This document shows positions 37,383 through 49,909 of a stretch of 64,000 nucleotides of DNA, one piece after another (positions within the stretch are counted from its first letter, which is position 1; the number at the start of each line of letters is the position of its first letter). The notes beneath the pieces were generated by a model, which saw nothing but the letters and a program-made list of their open reading frames with translations, searched no databases and was not told where the DNA came from. Both the position numbers and the translations under genes were made by a program. The DNA lies in NCBI RefSeq assembly GCF_018143015.1, contig NC_054748.1:20776406-20840405 (forward strand), in the 5' to 3' direction. Source of the stretch: Lytechinus variegatus (Eukaryota; Echinodermata; Echinoidea; Temnopleuroida; Toxopneustidae).

Positions 37383-37765
37383 TTATCGTAGTTTGGCAAA
37401 CATAATTATTAAACAAAAAAAAATCTTGAGTAGCTTAACATATTTGAATTGTTACATATAGTGGCTTTTCAAAATTTTTTAATAGGGTAATTTGCAGTAA
37501 TCTTCTTCACCACAACAACCATGACAACTAATCATAAGTAGTTAAGAAAATTCAAATTGTTAAACATAATGGCTTTTCACCTTTTTCTTTTATAATGGGA
37601 TTCTTATCAATACTTATGTGTATATCTTAAATTTCTGAATGGTGGATTAGTAGTGCTTTTATGCACATATGTGTGTTGAAATTTTTGTACAGAGAGATAA
37701 TGCAGATTTGCTAATCACTAATTTAATTTCATTATCAATGGGAAAAGGAATCCAGTGCAGCTACA

Positions 37766-38008
37766 CACAGCAAAAACTCTGGTGTTTATTTAACACCAGC
37801 CTGGAATCTATATATGTCCACAACAGAGAAGTACTGAAATAACACCAGTTTGGAATCAAACCGATGCTGTTTTAATACTAATTGGTGTTGTACAAACACA
37901 TATCTGGTGTTAGACCAAAACCAAGTAGTGTTGTTTAACACTTCTATGCTGAGGACATATATAGATTCTGGGCTGGTGTTAAATCAACACCAGATTTTTT
38001 TTCAGTGC
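37766..38008. mobile_element. Inverted-repeat element ('tttaacaccagcctggaat')
   Basis: 'ctggtgtttatttaacacca' .. 'tatatatgtcc' on the left is inverted on the right as 'ggacatatata' .. 'ctggtgttaaatcaacaccag'. A truncated copy is at 24952-25024. Confidence 0.8.
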
Positions 38009-38247
38009 AGGCTTCCACAAAAAGCTCAGATCTTTAATGATACAGAATCCATATTCTTGGATCTCAAGATTGACAAAAATGTTAATTACCAACAAATTAT
38101 AACAAATAAAATCTTGGTCTTAATATTCAATTATTGAAATAAAACTTTACTTTTAATAACAATGAAAAATTACTAACTTATATGTTATATAATAGTACTC
38201 TCCAGTATATGTTCCACTCTCAAATAATGTTCTAATAGTGAACAATT

Positions 38248-38463
38248 TAGTGTGGTAGGTTTCACAGTACACCATAATTTTTCTTGGGCGAGTGTTGGTC
38301 CTGAAAACAACCACCCAAACTCGACATTTCAACATCAGGAAAAGATTCTTCTAAAGACGACAATAACACATGTGTCGAAACGTCGAGTTTGGATGGTCCT
38401 TTTCAGGACCAACACTTGCCCCCCCAAAAAAAATCATAGTGTATTGTGAAACCTACCACACTA
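38248..38463. mobile_element. Inverted-repeat MITE ('tgtggtaggtttcacagta')
   Basis: 'tgtggtaggtttcaca' .. 'gggcgagtgttggtcctga' is inverted as 'tcaggaccaacacttgccc' .. 'tgtgaaacctaccaca', with the inner pair 'ctcgacatttc' and 'gaaacgtcgag'. Arms of about 90 bp. Confidence 0.85.
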
Positions 38464-38482
38464 TCCTTTTTTGCTATCGAAA

Positions 38483-38660
38483 CCGTCAGGGGAGCGTTAC
38501 ATGAAAGGACTTGTCGGATGTTTTATCAGACAAGTCCTGTTTTATCCCACAGTTACCATAGTAACACTGCCTCTCAGCCAATCAGAATCAAGGAAAGATG
38601 TCAGATCTGACAACTTGTCGGACAAAATTTTTGATGAAACACTCCCGTTACAGTGAACAA
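38483..38660. repeat. Probable inverted-repeat element ('aaggacttgtcgg')
   Basis: The ends 'cgtcaggggagcg' / 'catgaaagga' and 'ttgatgaaacactcccg' are loosely inverted. 'cttgtcggat', 'agacaagtcc' and 'cttgtcggac' recur inside. Boundaries are uncertain. Confidence 0.45.
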
Positions 38661-39927
38661 TTTTCTCTTTATTATATAAATGATTTAAGGCTTGAAATAT
38701 GTCACATTTGTTGATGTTAGCTTTGATGTACAACAAAATTAAATTTCTTCACCAGTGAAAAAAATGAAAGAGTCCATGTGAGATATCACCAGACATTCTA
38801 ATCATGAAATCTTGTGACTTCTTTTGGTCAAAATTATTCAAATTTCTCAATCTTACAACAGTCACAGTCTACACAATTCTCAAATCATCTCTATGGGGAG
38901 ATTCCCACATGGGTAGGAGAGGTGGTCTTGCACGATTTCCTAAGAACTTTTTTCCCTCTCTTTCCTTTACTTTTTCTAACTGATATTGATTCAACAAAGA
39001 AATTGTTCAGTTTTGGAAAAAAAGGACAGCAAATTAAAAAGGCAATAATAGTATAAACTGACTAGTTTGTCCATTCAAAATAACAACAACAACAACCACA
39101 TGGAATGTTCAAACGGATAACTCACATATTCACAAGAACGGAAATCACATTTATTCTTAACACAAGAAACTCAATGTCTGTTCTTCACGCATTTTTAACA
39201 TTCCAGAACCAAGTTTGCTCAAACGAATGTTACCTGTGTTTGTGATTTAGATCTAATAGCAACATCTGAGGCTCCCCCACCACTAAATATTGCTAAAGGA
39301 TATGGCTGTTTAAAGTGGGATACCACATAAACTCATCCCATCTAGACCTTACACCGTGTTACATAGAAATAAGTCTTCGTTTCATCAGGGTCCCGTTTTC
39401 ACAAAGCCTTGTAATAATAACAACAAGTTGTCAATTTCTATAATGAGCTTATTATTACAAATTTGCTATTGTATCAAGTTTTATGAAACTAAGCCCTTGG
39501 TTCATGCGGAAGCATGAAAACTTGTTAGAAAACAATCATAGGTTAGACAGCTTGAAGGGACCTGATAATGAGGATCAATGCCCTACCGAAGACTGCTGGT
39601 GCATCAACTTGATTAAGGACCAGCACCATCAGGGTAGTATTTCACAAAGCATCTTGCTGGTGATTTTCACAGACTCATTTACAGCCAATCAGGTGCAAGG
39701 ATTTCAGTAGATTTTAACACTTGTCACATTGGATCTTGCCACAAGAGAGCTGCTCTACTGACCGAGCTTGCCTTTCCAAGAAGTTTTCACTGACCTGTAA
39801 ATCAAAAGGGAAAGGAGAGTAAAGAACTTGATATGATGTGGTATTCATTAAAAAACACACAACTCAAAATTGAAGTGGGTGGAATGTCCATCACATGGTA
39901 GTGTGCAAAACATACATGTAGTTTATG

Positions 39928-40313
39928 TTTAAAGGTATTGTTTAACTTTGTGAGCAGCCGATTTAAAAAAATTCTCAAACCAAGATGAAACATGTGTACA
40001 AGTGCATGTATTAGAACTAATAAACCCTGAAAACAACCATTATTGAGAATGAAAAGCTAAAACTACAAGGCAAACCCGATTTTGTAAATAGGCGTCTTAT
40101 AGACACCTAAATAGTACACATAAGTGTATGGGATGAAATTAAGATGGTGTTTCCGGTCACTTTATATTTCAATTTTTGAAGCACTAAATAATCATTTTAG
40201 AACGCAATTTTTTCTGGGCTTCATTTCTGTAACATATCACAGACACAGGTGACAATTGTGACCTTCTAGCTCAGATTTTGTAAAAGTCAAACAATATTAA
40301 CCAATCACTTTAA
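39928..40313. mobile_element. TTAA-flanked MITE of about 380 bp, copy 2
   Basis: Same family and orientation as 24575-24951, with TTAA-AGGTATTG at the left and CCAATCACT-TTAA at the right. Confidence 0.85.
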
Positions 40314-40595
40314 ATCATAAACATTTATAACCAAAAACAGAACCAGCGACTGAATTTCTCATTCAAAAAAAGAAACAGATGAGAAAAGTTAACAGCTCGT
40401 GACCTACTGCACCCTTCAAATCTCATTTGATTGCACGATAACAATGATTATTGGAACGCATTTCACCCATGACAAAATAAAAAATTTGATAATCAATTTT
40501 CCAATTAATCAATTATGCTAATTGATGCATACACAGATTTATAAGGAAAATGCCCCTCCCTATCCCCTGGGCTAGATAAGTATAAACAGCACATC

Positions 40596-41300
40596 ATTAT
40601 CAGACTGGTGTTTTACCTACCTCTCAGTACCATTCATGATTCTAAGAGATCCATGTAAGCCCCTGAGATGAGGTCAGACTGGTGTTTTACCTACCTCTCA
40701 GTACCATTCATGATTCTAAGAGATCCATGTAAGCCCCTGAGATGAGGTCAGACTGGTGTATTATCAGACTGGTGTTTACCTACCTCTCAGTACCATTCAT
40801 GATTCTAAGAGATCCATATAAGCCCCTGAGATGAGGTCAGACTGGTGTATTATCAGACTGGTGTTTTACCTACCTCTCAGTACCATTCATGATTCTAAGA
40901 GATCCATGTAAGCCCCTGAGATGAGGTCAGACTGGTGTATTATCAGACTGGTGTTTTACCTACCTCTCAGGTCCATTCATGATTCTAAGATATCCATGTA
41001 AGCCCCTGAGATGAGGTCAGACTGGTGTATTATCAGACTGGTGTTTTACCTACCTCTCAGTACCATTCATGATTCTAAGAGATCCATATAAGCCCCTGAG
41101 ATGAGGTCAGACTGGTGTATTATCAGACTGGTGTTTTACCTACCTCTCAGTACCATTCATGATTCTAAGAGATCCATGTAAGCCCCTGAGATGAGGTCAG
41201 ACTGGTGTATTATCAGACTGGTGTTTTACCTACCTCTCAGTACCATTCATGATTCTAAGAGATCCATGTAAGCCCCTGAGATGAGGTCAGACTGGTGTAT
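40596..41300. repeat. 90-bp tandem repeat derived from the last exon of the CYTH gene, eight units
   Basis: Eight units carry the block 'taccattcatgattctaaga' (one reads 'gtccattcatg'). The period is 90 bp for the inner units, and the two leftmost are spaced about 72 bp. Read on the minus strand each unit contains codons for '[16 protein letters not shown]' and a TGA, which are the end of the CYTH protein. The first unit next to the gene (41247-41300) is the true coding end; the other seven lie downstream in the presumed 3' UTR. Confidence 0.95.
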
Positions 41301-44300
41301 GGAGAGCTTCTCCATCAAATCTTGAGCTATTTTTATCCCCTCTTCTTGTGTTTGCTCCTCCTCCAGAACCACCTGTTGGATAGAAAAATAAGAATGAAAT
41401 GATCATCATCACAACTCAACTGACCTGCTGGACCAAAAATAAGTTAAAAAAAATAATATTCAAGTAAAGTATCATTCAGAATTGAGTATACCCCTCTTAC
41501 ACAAAAAATATTTAAAAAATGAAAAAATAGGACCAGCTCTGTACCCAAAATATTATTTAAAACTGAAACAATCATTTATCAGAGCCAGAATGAAAATCAG
41601 AGTAGACTACAGTTAAGGAAAAAGGAAAGAAGATAAAGAGAGATAGAGAATTTAGAGGTGTTGTGGCTCTGTGGATATTTCTCTGGATTTTGAACAAGAT
41701 ACAGGGTTCAAATCCCACCGCAGCACTCGCATCCTACCTACATTTGTCACTCTCCAGCCAGGTGTAGTAAATGGGTGCCCGTATGAAGGAATTCCTTGAA
41801 TGCTCGATGCGCCCGGGTTATAGTATGCAGCGCTTAGAAACATTTGTATTAAGCACTATATAAATGTTACATATTATTATTATTAAATGACTTGATTAGT
41901 TAATTGAATATTGAATCATAAGTATTCAAGAAGGTCGCAAAGCTTTCCATTGAAATGTTTCATGTCAGTTTAAATTTTTGACAAATTAATTTACCTCTAA
42001 TTCCATGAAGTTCCCAAGCCCTTCTACCTCGTCAATGTGCAGCCTCGTCTGACCAATCATCATGAGGGTTCTTGTCTTTTTGACCACACCCCTTACACCC
42101 AAAGTCATCCCTAACGTTTGCTGTGATTGGTAGGAAATCACAAGGCAAGTCAATTAATAAGAAGAAAATAAAATTTTACAGTGCAAATCCATTAATCATA
42201 TACCTAAAATTAACTGATCAAAACCATTTTTAAAGATGCAATTGATCAAAAAAGTTTGTTACATGTCCAGTTTATCAACTATCCTTTAACACAAGATATT
42301 TAGTAAATATAGAGAGTTACCACCTTTGCATGTTTAGAACTCACTGTACTATTCATATAACAGAAAGGGGAAACCTAAGTTGGTGCTTTCCCCCAATCAC
42401 TTATATCGGGAGGAGAGACCTGCGGGTCATAGAGATTCAGTTTGCTTTTGCCTCCCTAGGCATCAGTGACGCCGTCCAGTCAATAATAATGATAATAATA
42501 TAATATAAACATAAAAATTACAATGAATTGAATTGATTGTATAGTTTATTTAGCAGCTGGACCAACGTGAATGAATTGTGTTTTGATTGTATATTATATT
42601 TCATGGGGCACAAATATGATATAAACATTACAGTTACAATGAATTGAATAAATGATTGTATGGTTTATTTAACAGGGACCAACGTCAATGAATTGTATAT
42701 TAATTGTATAAGGCCAAAGATAAAAGTTACAAAATCATAATCTGGTTGTATATTTAGTTTTTCAGGGCCCAATGATGTATATTTTTCACACAGCCCAAGT
42801 AAAAGTTGCACAATTTAAATAATTATTGAGTGTATAATTATATAATATTGACTGGCCTTGAGTGGAACATCAAATATATTGCCAGCAAGTGAATCATATT
42901 GGCCCAAGTCTTTAGACAAGGGCAATATGGGTCATTTAAGGGCAATATATTTGATGTTCCCCGAAAGAAGAGCTAGTCAATATTTTATTATCATCCAAAT
43001 CAGATATCTAGAGCAAAAATCATGATAATGGGGATATTTTTTTTTAAATAGAGTTCTACTGTGTCATGTTAATATCGGTCTAGGCTCTGCACTTTACCAT
43101 TATGACGTACTTGCAAACGCTCGGATCCAGCGTTGTCTTTATTATGACGTATATTGTTGGTGCGCGGATCCTTATGAAGCGTATCTCTTTATACGCATCC
43201 TCAAATGCCCGGATGTGAGACCAGGGAAAATACAAAGGTATATTTTGCGTCGTCTCTGCATGCAAAGTAAATACGCGCATTGAGACCGAGGAAAATACAA
43301 ACAATATACCTACCCTTCCCGATATTCAGAAAATGTAGGGCAATACGGTTTTGTAAATGACCAGCTCAGATGTCTGATACGGGTGATAATTTATTTTACA
43401 GGGTCTCAACATGAATGTTATGATTAATCAATTGCTTGTATCTCTTTGTGATATAGGACCCTGCTTTCACAAACCCATGAAACAAAAATATGCATCTCGG
43501 CTTGCCCACACTTCGTGTGATCAAAATGCAATTTAATGCCAGGCCTAAACCTCGATGTCATTTTGACAGAAAAAGAAATGAATTGAATTTCACGCTTGGT
43601 GAGTGGCTTAACTCCCTAGGTGAGTGTGTGTTGACAGGCAGAAATTGAAGAAGTTTGATTACAATGGGTGAGTGATTTTCACTCCTACCCTATTTCTCTC
43701 ATAACTTTTCTACAATTATTATCAATGCACCATACCTACTAGGTAGCAGTTTCATACATTAGTCTCCTCCTTTTTCTACCTCTTGTTTTCTTTTTATCAT
43801 TGTTGCATTTTTTAGTATACTGTTTTGTCTTGGTTCCTTAGTACACTGAGTACATAAATTGTGAATCTTGTATACCTTATTCTTAAATATTTTTTTAATC
43901 TGAAATTTTGAATTCTTATTTTTCATGATGTGTTTTTATATCTAGCCAATCTTTTTTTTTCATATCCTACCTTAAATGATTGTCCATCTTAGAATAGCTT
44001 TGTGTTTGCTATTATGCTGTCTAAAGTCACCTATCCCTAAATTCTTTGTTCACTATTCCCATAATAATATTCATCTTCTTTCCCTCAAATGTTTACTTTC
44101 TGCTTTTCTTCTCACTTTCTCTGAAAGTCTGTGTCTAACTGTACGCCTGTCTCTCTGCATTTTTGTTTCTCTTGCCCCCCCTCTCTCTTCAACGTTTTCC
44201 CTATATTTCTGTCTCTTCATATTATTTCCATGTTCCAAATCATATTCACTGTGTTGGCTCAACCATTACCAATGAATGTCGAACCAAATTGAGCATGTAT

Positions 44301-47300
44301 CGCATGAGTTGCCATCATTTAATATTATTATTATAACTACCATATTCCAGTCATAAGTATGTGCATTAACCTGATTTAAGAGCTACCAGTAACTGTATGA
44401 AATTCAACATGAAATCAACAAGGATATCGAAAACAATCTCCTTCTCCCCCTTTACCCCCCCCCCCCCGCCCTCTCTCTCTGTAAATAGGCATGTGGTTTG
44501 TGGATGGGGGGGGGGTGCTCTCTCTATCCCTTTCTTGATCCCCTCCCTCATTTAACCATTATTTTTCCTCCTTTCCCTTCCTTCCACACTCTCTCTCCCT
44601 TTCTCTCGTGTGGGTTGTGGCATGTGTACATCTCTCTCTATTCTTTCCCTCATTTAACCCTTCTTTTTCCTCTGTTTCCCTCCCTCCCTTCTCTCTCTCT
44701 CTGTAATTAGGCACGTGTGTTGTGGATGGGGGGGGGGGCTCTCTATCCCTTCTTTTTCCTCCCTTTCCCTGCCTTTCTTACAGACAATGATTCTCCGTTT
44801 CAACTTGATCTAAAATGGAAACTCTGTCTTGCCACTGAAAATGTACACAAAAATGACCTGAATTCCACTTTGAAAAGGTGATTTCCATTAATTTTTACAT
44901 GAAAAGTGTAAGAACCAAACTGATTTTTCGTTTCATTTACCGGGAAAATGGAAAATCACTGTCCCTACTTCCTTCCACTCTCTCCCTCTCTTGCTCACTT
45001 CTCTCACTCCCCCTCCTTATCAGAGAAGAAACCCATCTCTATCTCAATGAGGCCGTCCACTACAAGCAGGTGGATTCAATTATGGTACTGGAGCCACAGA
45101 GGGGGGATGTTCTGCGCCCCTCCCACTACAGGAAGGGGGAATTAATGACACCCCTTCCTCTTGGGAGTTCAGCCTTATACAAAGTCAAAGTGTGGTCTAA
45201 GGGGAAGGAAAGTCCTTGTAATGCGAGTTTGTTTGTGAGCAAACCAACGTCAATTAACTTAGCATAACTTAATAGTGAACTTCTTAAAGAACACTTTGAA
45301 GCTGAACAATAATAAAAAAATATGAGCTTGAAGGTGGTAATAGACTAAGGGAAGAGTTTACACCATGTAGATGAAGTAATCCTGAAAAGGACTGTTGTCT
45401 CTTAAAGGAAGAACAGAACATCCTGCTCAAATCATTGAGGTAAACTGCTATTTTAAGAGCTTTCACCAATAGATCACACAACCAGGGACAATGAAATACT
45501 CTTTTTGAAGTAAAACATATACATTTTAGGGTGGAAATCACAAAATTTTTGGCTCGTGCTTTGTGCCTGCATCAATTATTTTTTAGTATTGTACACAAAT
45601 TCATATGTGTATTATTATTTCTACTTTTATTGATTAAACTCAATTATTCCATGTTATTTGTGGTCAGAATACAGCCTTCGACGTTTTCCATTGAAAAAAC
45701 AAAGAAACATATAAGAAATTTACAAAACAATAAAATACACACAAAAAAATATTGTGATATTGAATAGCCCAGTCTTTTTAGGGTTAAGGCTTTTTGTATC
45801 ATCTTCTTCAGTGATAGAAAACTTCTCTCGCTTCTCTGTTCCTCTATGTCTCTCTCTCTTCCATTGTTCTCACCTTAAGGCTTTCTGCATCATCTACTTC
45901 CGTTATAGAATACTTTGACTCTTTTGGCCCCTCTTGATCTGATCGAATATAGGCGACCAACTTAGATGGCCTCGTAGGGTGATTCTGTAAAGCAAGAGAA
46001 TAATTAGAGGAAAAGTATTCAAACACTATACCACTCATGATTGCATTGAATAATTTTCTGTGTGCAAGAGGGGGGGGGTATAAGGTCAGAATATGTATAA
46101 AATCGATATTTCATTCGAATGATTCTTATTTATAAAACGTCCACATCCTAAGCAAGAAGGAATTAATATTCTTTACTTAAAATGGACATTGATCACATAT
46201 AAGCAACAAAAAAATCACTCTATTCATTAAAGCATTTTTTTAAATACATACTAGAGAATTATTAATGGAAACGTATCATGTACTACATATCTGACAAAGA
46301 TTACTACACACTATACCAACTATAGAGGATACTATATGCAGGGTGCTACATACGCACTTGCCTGATTGCCCTGGGCAAGTAAAAGTTAGAGTCAGGCAAG
46401 TGTTTTGAAGTAAAGACCAAAACTACTAGCCCGAATTGGGCAAACAAAATTCTCACAGTAGAATGACCAAAATTAGGGTCGACATGATATGATAATGACC
46501 CTAATTTTGGTCAATTTAGGGATTCCAGGCAAGATAAAATCACTTTACTGTTTAGAAAGAGAAATGCAATACCGGTAACAAGGTAGATCACTTCGTGTCA
46601 AAAGAGAGAAAAAAGTCATGATGGTTTATAAAATCGCAAAACTTTCTTTTGAAGAGGTAAAGCTTTTTTCTTCAAGGATTTTTTCGGGCAAGTGAAATAG
46701 ATTTTTGGGCAAGTATATTCTAACTATTTAAAACTTTACTTGCCTGACTGGGCAAGCACTTCTAAAAAGTGATATAGCACCCTGCTATATCAATTCAGAA
46801 ACAACAGAATGGTTGTGTGTGCCTTTGTGATTTTTTTTGTATTCACTCCTGAATTTGTTCAAATCTTTCTCCTTCTGATCCTATACTCTCCTCCTCCTGG
46901 GCTTTTTCTTCTTTTTTTGCTCTTTCTTCTTCCTTCTCAATCTTTGTCTCCTCTTCATGCATTCCTATTTCCAATCCTCTTCTTTTCATTTTTAATTCAC
47001 CTTCTTTCCACTTTTTCTAAATTTTTTTCTCCTCCCTCCTCTTTCCTTTTTTCTATTTTTCTCATCCTCTCATTTTTCTTCCCCTTCTCATTTTTCTCAT
47101 CCTTCATAATCTTCCTCCTCTTCTTTTTGTGAACTATCACTTTCTCCCATTTTCTCTTTCCATTCCATCTTCTCTCCCCCTTTTACTTATTTTCCTATTT
47201 TTACATCCATCCCCCCTCTTTCTTCTTCTCCTGTTTCTCCCTTCTCTTATCTCCTTCTCATCCCCTTATTCTCGTCTCTCAGTTTCTCTCTCTCTTCTTT

Positions 47301-48114
47301 CCTCTTCTTCTCATATTCTTCTTACCATTCTCCTCCCTCTTCTCAACCTATTAACCTGTTGGAGGCTGGATGGTTTCCTTATAGCACATGTTTTCTATAG
47401 ACTTTAGCCTTCCTATGTGTAGACTCAGACTCTAATGGGTTAATTCTTTTCTTTCAAATTACCATTGAACATACCTTGAAGCGCCACACTTCCAACTTCA
47501 TGTAGGTAGATATTAGTGTGGCAGGGTTTGAGGGGGGGGGGGGGGCTTTATAGCCCATTAATAACCACATTTTTATAGTCTCTGTTTAAAGTTGAGGAGT
47601 GTGGACGATTTGATGGCTTCTTCTGGAGATATTCCAGATAGCTATCAATAACTCTTTACGAAAGAAATGTTTCCTAATATCCAGTCTGGAATGAGTTTTT
47701 CTGAACTTTCGGGAATGACCTCTGGTGCTCTGATACATTGCTTTCTGGATTGATGTTATCGATCTGTGACATTATGCAATAGGATTCAATAAGATCATCC
47801 CTCTTCCTCCTGAGTTCTAATGTACAGTCTAGATTCATAGGGTAGATCTTCTAAGTTGGGTATGAGTTTGGAAGCTGGTGTTATCCTCCCCCCTCCCCCA
47901 CCACACACAAATGGTACAAAGCACTCTTTTGGATGGGATGCAATAATTTACTTACAACAATTTCTCGTAGCTTCAATCTTCCCTTTCCACAGTTGAAGAA
48001 GGTATCAACTTGCTTCATGACATCCGTCTCCTGCTCGTTGGCAAAGTCTTTGGCAAGCGCCCTCAGGTGGTCCGGATTTGTCACCCTGGCCTTTATCTCA
48101 ACATTTGACCTCAT
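41247..48114 (-). CDS. CYTH-domain protein (triphosphate tunnel family, CyaB/ThTPase-like), four coding exons
   Basis: Minus-strand coding exons are 48114-47956, 45984-45874, 42120-41995 and 41372-41247; 522 nt, 173 residues, all introns phase 0, all borders GT/AG. The N terminus '[11 protein letters not shown]' is the CYTH strand-1 signature (ExExK; here the first Glu is Asn at residue 4, with E6 and K8 kept). 'GRLKLRE' (45-51), '[17 protein letters not shown]', 'VVKKTRTL' and '[20 protein letters not shown]' follow in the order usual for the family, ending '[14 protein letters not shown]'. CYTH enzymes bind triphosphates with Mg2+ or Mn2+; this subtype resembles bacterial class IV cyclase-like proteins, so thiamine or inorganic triphosphatase activity is possible but not shown. 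An upstream in-frame ATG at 48165 would add 17 residues; 48114 matches the family start and is preceded by a possible acceptor (ttttatag). Its last exon is the source of a tandem array. Confidence 0.92.
41657..41882 (+). mobile_element. tRNA-derived SINE in intron 3 of the CYTH gene
   Basis: A box 'gttgtggctctgtggatat', B box 'gggttcaaatccc', body 'cactctccagccaggtg' and tail 'gcactatataaatgttacat' plus (att)n. This is the most complete SINE in the window. The open frame on the opposite strand is not a gene. Confidence 0.88.
42844..42984. repeat. Imperfect inverted repeat with arms of about 40-60 bp
   Basis: 'aatattgactggcc' .. 'ggaacatcaaatatattgcc' on the left pairs with 'ggcaatatatttgatgttcc' .. 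'gctagtcaatatt' on the right. The inner parts 'catattggccc' and 'gggcaatatggg' also pair. It lies in intron 2 of the CYTH gene. Confidence 0.85.
43000..45873. other. Remainder of intron 2 of the CYTH gene
   Basis: CT-rich tracts with G runs near 44450-44760 and short open frames. The plus-strand frame at 44878-45267 has no recognised domain and starts inside poor sequence, so it is not called. Confidence 0.5.
46339..46784. mobile_element. TIR element, CAGGGTGCTA ends, 446 bp
   Basis: It begins CAGGGTGCTACAT and ends inverted as GATATAGCACCCTG. Subterminal blocks rich in 'gggcaagt' and 'acttgcc' occur in both halves, and a central pair 'gaccaaaattagggtc' / 'gaccctaattttggtc' is inverted. Ends and size fit a non-autonomous hAT-like element, but the flanks do not give a clean 8-bp duplication. 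It lies in intron 1 of the CYTH gene. Confidence 0.8.
46855..47345. repeat. Polypyrimidine tract of about 490 bp
   Basis: Plus strand almost wholly C and T (cttctcctt, ctcttcttc). It lies in intron 1 of the CYTH gene, where the transcript would be purine-rich. Open frames here (Phe/Leu/Ser-rich) are not genes. Confidence 0.92.
47570..47875 (-). mobile_element. LINE C-terminal remnant
   Basis: Minus-strand pieces read '[14 protein letters not shown]', 'RTQEEEG' and 'GNISFVKSY', and the run over about 47580-47690 resembles '(R)[14 protein letters not shown].YLE'. These match the conserved tail after the reverse transcriptase of CR1/Jockey-type LINEs (YexRL..L.TL..RR.RGDLI and R.YFF..RV...WN.LP). 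It is broken by stops and frame changes. It lies in intron 1 of the CYTH gene. Confidence 0.6.
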
Positions 48115-48732
48115 TCTACTATAAAACGTAAAGTTAGGTGGAAACTTATTAAACTTCTTATTCATTTATTTCACAACTTCCACTAGTGATGGCCTTATAT
48201 AATTGAAAGGAACACAGCTATGTGGAAAGCATAAGCCAATCCAGGATTAGGCTAAGCCTATAAAAAACAACAATGCATTATAAGTTACACAACTACTATT
48301 TTTTATAACTTACTGTACTGAAAATAAACTTTTGACTTTGACCAACTGAAAAAAAATGATATCCCTAAAATAGAATTGTTCAAATCTATAGTGAACATAA
48401 AACACCCCCGTTTACACGCTATGGCCCGTATTCTGAAGTCAGGTTTAACTTAGACCACAGTCTAACTCTGTGCTAAAATTACGGGGAGCCAAAATTTCAA
48501 AAATTCTATTTATATAGTGTCTCTTATGTTTACTATTTTGTTCCTGTTGCTTTCATAATGAAGAAGAATACTTCAGTTATCATTCCCAGAAAATCAATAA
48601 CAATTTGAGTATCAAGTGAGTTAATAATAAAATGGTTGTGTACTGTGAGGGAACGGTGCCCCAGTTGGCTCACCATAGTTAAACAACAACTTTAAACCAG
48701 GGTTTAATATAACAAGTTGAAAGCCTCTAGCA

Positions 48733-49909
48733 GTCTCGCCTGCATTACGCAATGCGATATAGCAGCAGTGCTTTCTTTGAAAAACAGCTAATGAATAATT
48801 ATTCACAGAAGAAAACATCAATAAGATAATAAAATATGTCCATTGAAACAAAAATTACATTTGACCATGATCATGTGACCTAAGGATTGTGCAAACTACT
48901 ATTCATACTTGATTACCCTTATGTCGAAGTTTCATGAGCAAGTACATAAACTTTTTAAGTTATGAAGCCAATTCAACACATACTACAAATATGGCCAGAG
49001 TTCATGGACCTTTAAATGACATTAGACCTTGGCCATGTTTCTGAAACACACACAGGGTATTCAGGGATACATTGCTGCTCTTATGTCCAAGTTTCATGAA
49101 CTAAATCCATAGACTTTTAAAGTTATGATGACAATTTCACAAATACCCCCAACATTACCCAAGTTTGTTGACCCTAAATGACCTTTGACCTTGGTCATGT
49201 GACCTGAAATTAGCACAGGATGTTCAAGGATACTTGATTGCTCTTATGTCCACGTTTCATGAACTAGATCCATATAATTTCAAAGTTATGATGACAATTC
49301 CTCAAATACCCTCAATATGGCCAAAGTTCATTGACCCTAAGTGACCTTTGACCTTGGTCATGTGACCTGAAACTCACACATGATATTCAGGGATAAATGG
49401 TTGCTCTTATGTCCAAGTTTCATGAACTAGATCCATAAACTTTTCAAGTTATGATGACAATTCTTCAAATAACCCCAACATGGCAAAAGTTTGTTGATCC
49501 TAAGTGACCACTGACCTTAATCATGTGACGTGAAACTCAGGCAGGATATTCAGTGACACACTATTACCCTTATGTCTAAGTTTTATGAACTAGGTTCATA
49601 TACTTTTGAAGTTATGACAACATATCAAAAACTTAACCTTGGTTAAGATTTTGATATTGATTCCCCCAACATGGTCTAAGTTCATTGACCCTAAATGACC
49701 TTTGACCTTGGTCATGTAACCTTAAACTCAGTCAGGATGTTCAGTAATACTTGATTACCCTTATGTACAAGTTTCATGAACTAGATTCGTATACTTTTGA
49801 AGTTATGATAACATTTCAAAAACTTAACCTTGGTTAAGATTTCAATGTTGATGACGCCATTGCCGTCGGAAAAGCGGCGCCTAGTCTTGCTCTGCTATGC
49901 AGGCGAGAC
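48733..49909. mobile_element. DR1-array TIR element, copy 1 (complete)
   Basis: It is bounded by a perfect 13-bp inverted repeat, GTCTCGCCTGCAT (48733-48745) and its complement (49897-49909). The interior is about six diverged units of 160-190 bp, each with 'aagtttcatgaactag', 'aagttatgatgac', 'aagttcattgaccc' and 'gacctttgaccttggtcatg'. The right subterminal block is 'gccgtcggaaaagcggcgcc'. No coding sequence. It is a non-autonomous element with an internal tandem array. Confidence 0.82.

Noticed and set aside
44878-45267. 129-residue frame in intron 2 of the CYTH gene
   Set aside because: No recognised domain, the frame starts in weak sequence, and no splice or regulatory support is seen.
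46809-47407. Hydrophobic Phe/Leu-rich membrane proteins
   Set aside because: Translation of a pyrimidine tract within intron 1 of the CYTH gene.
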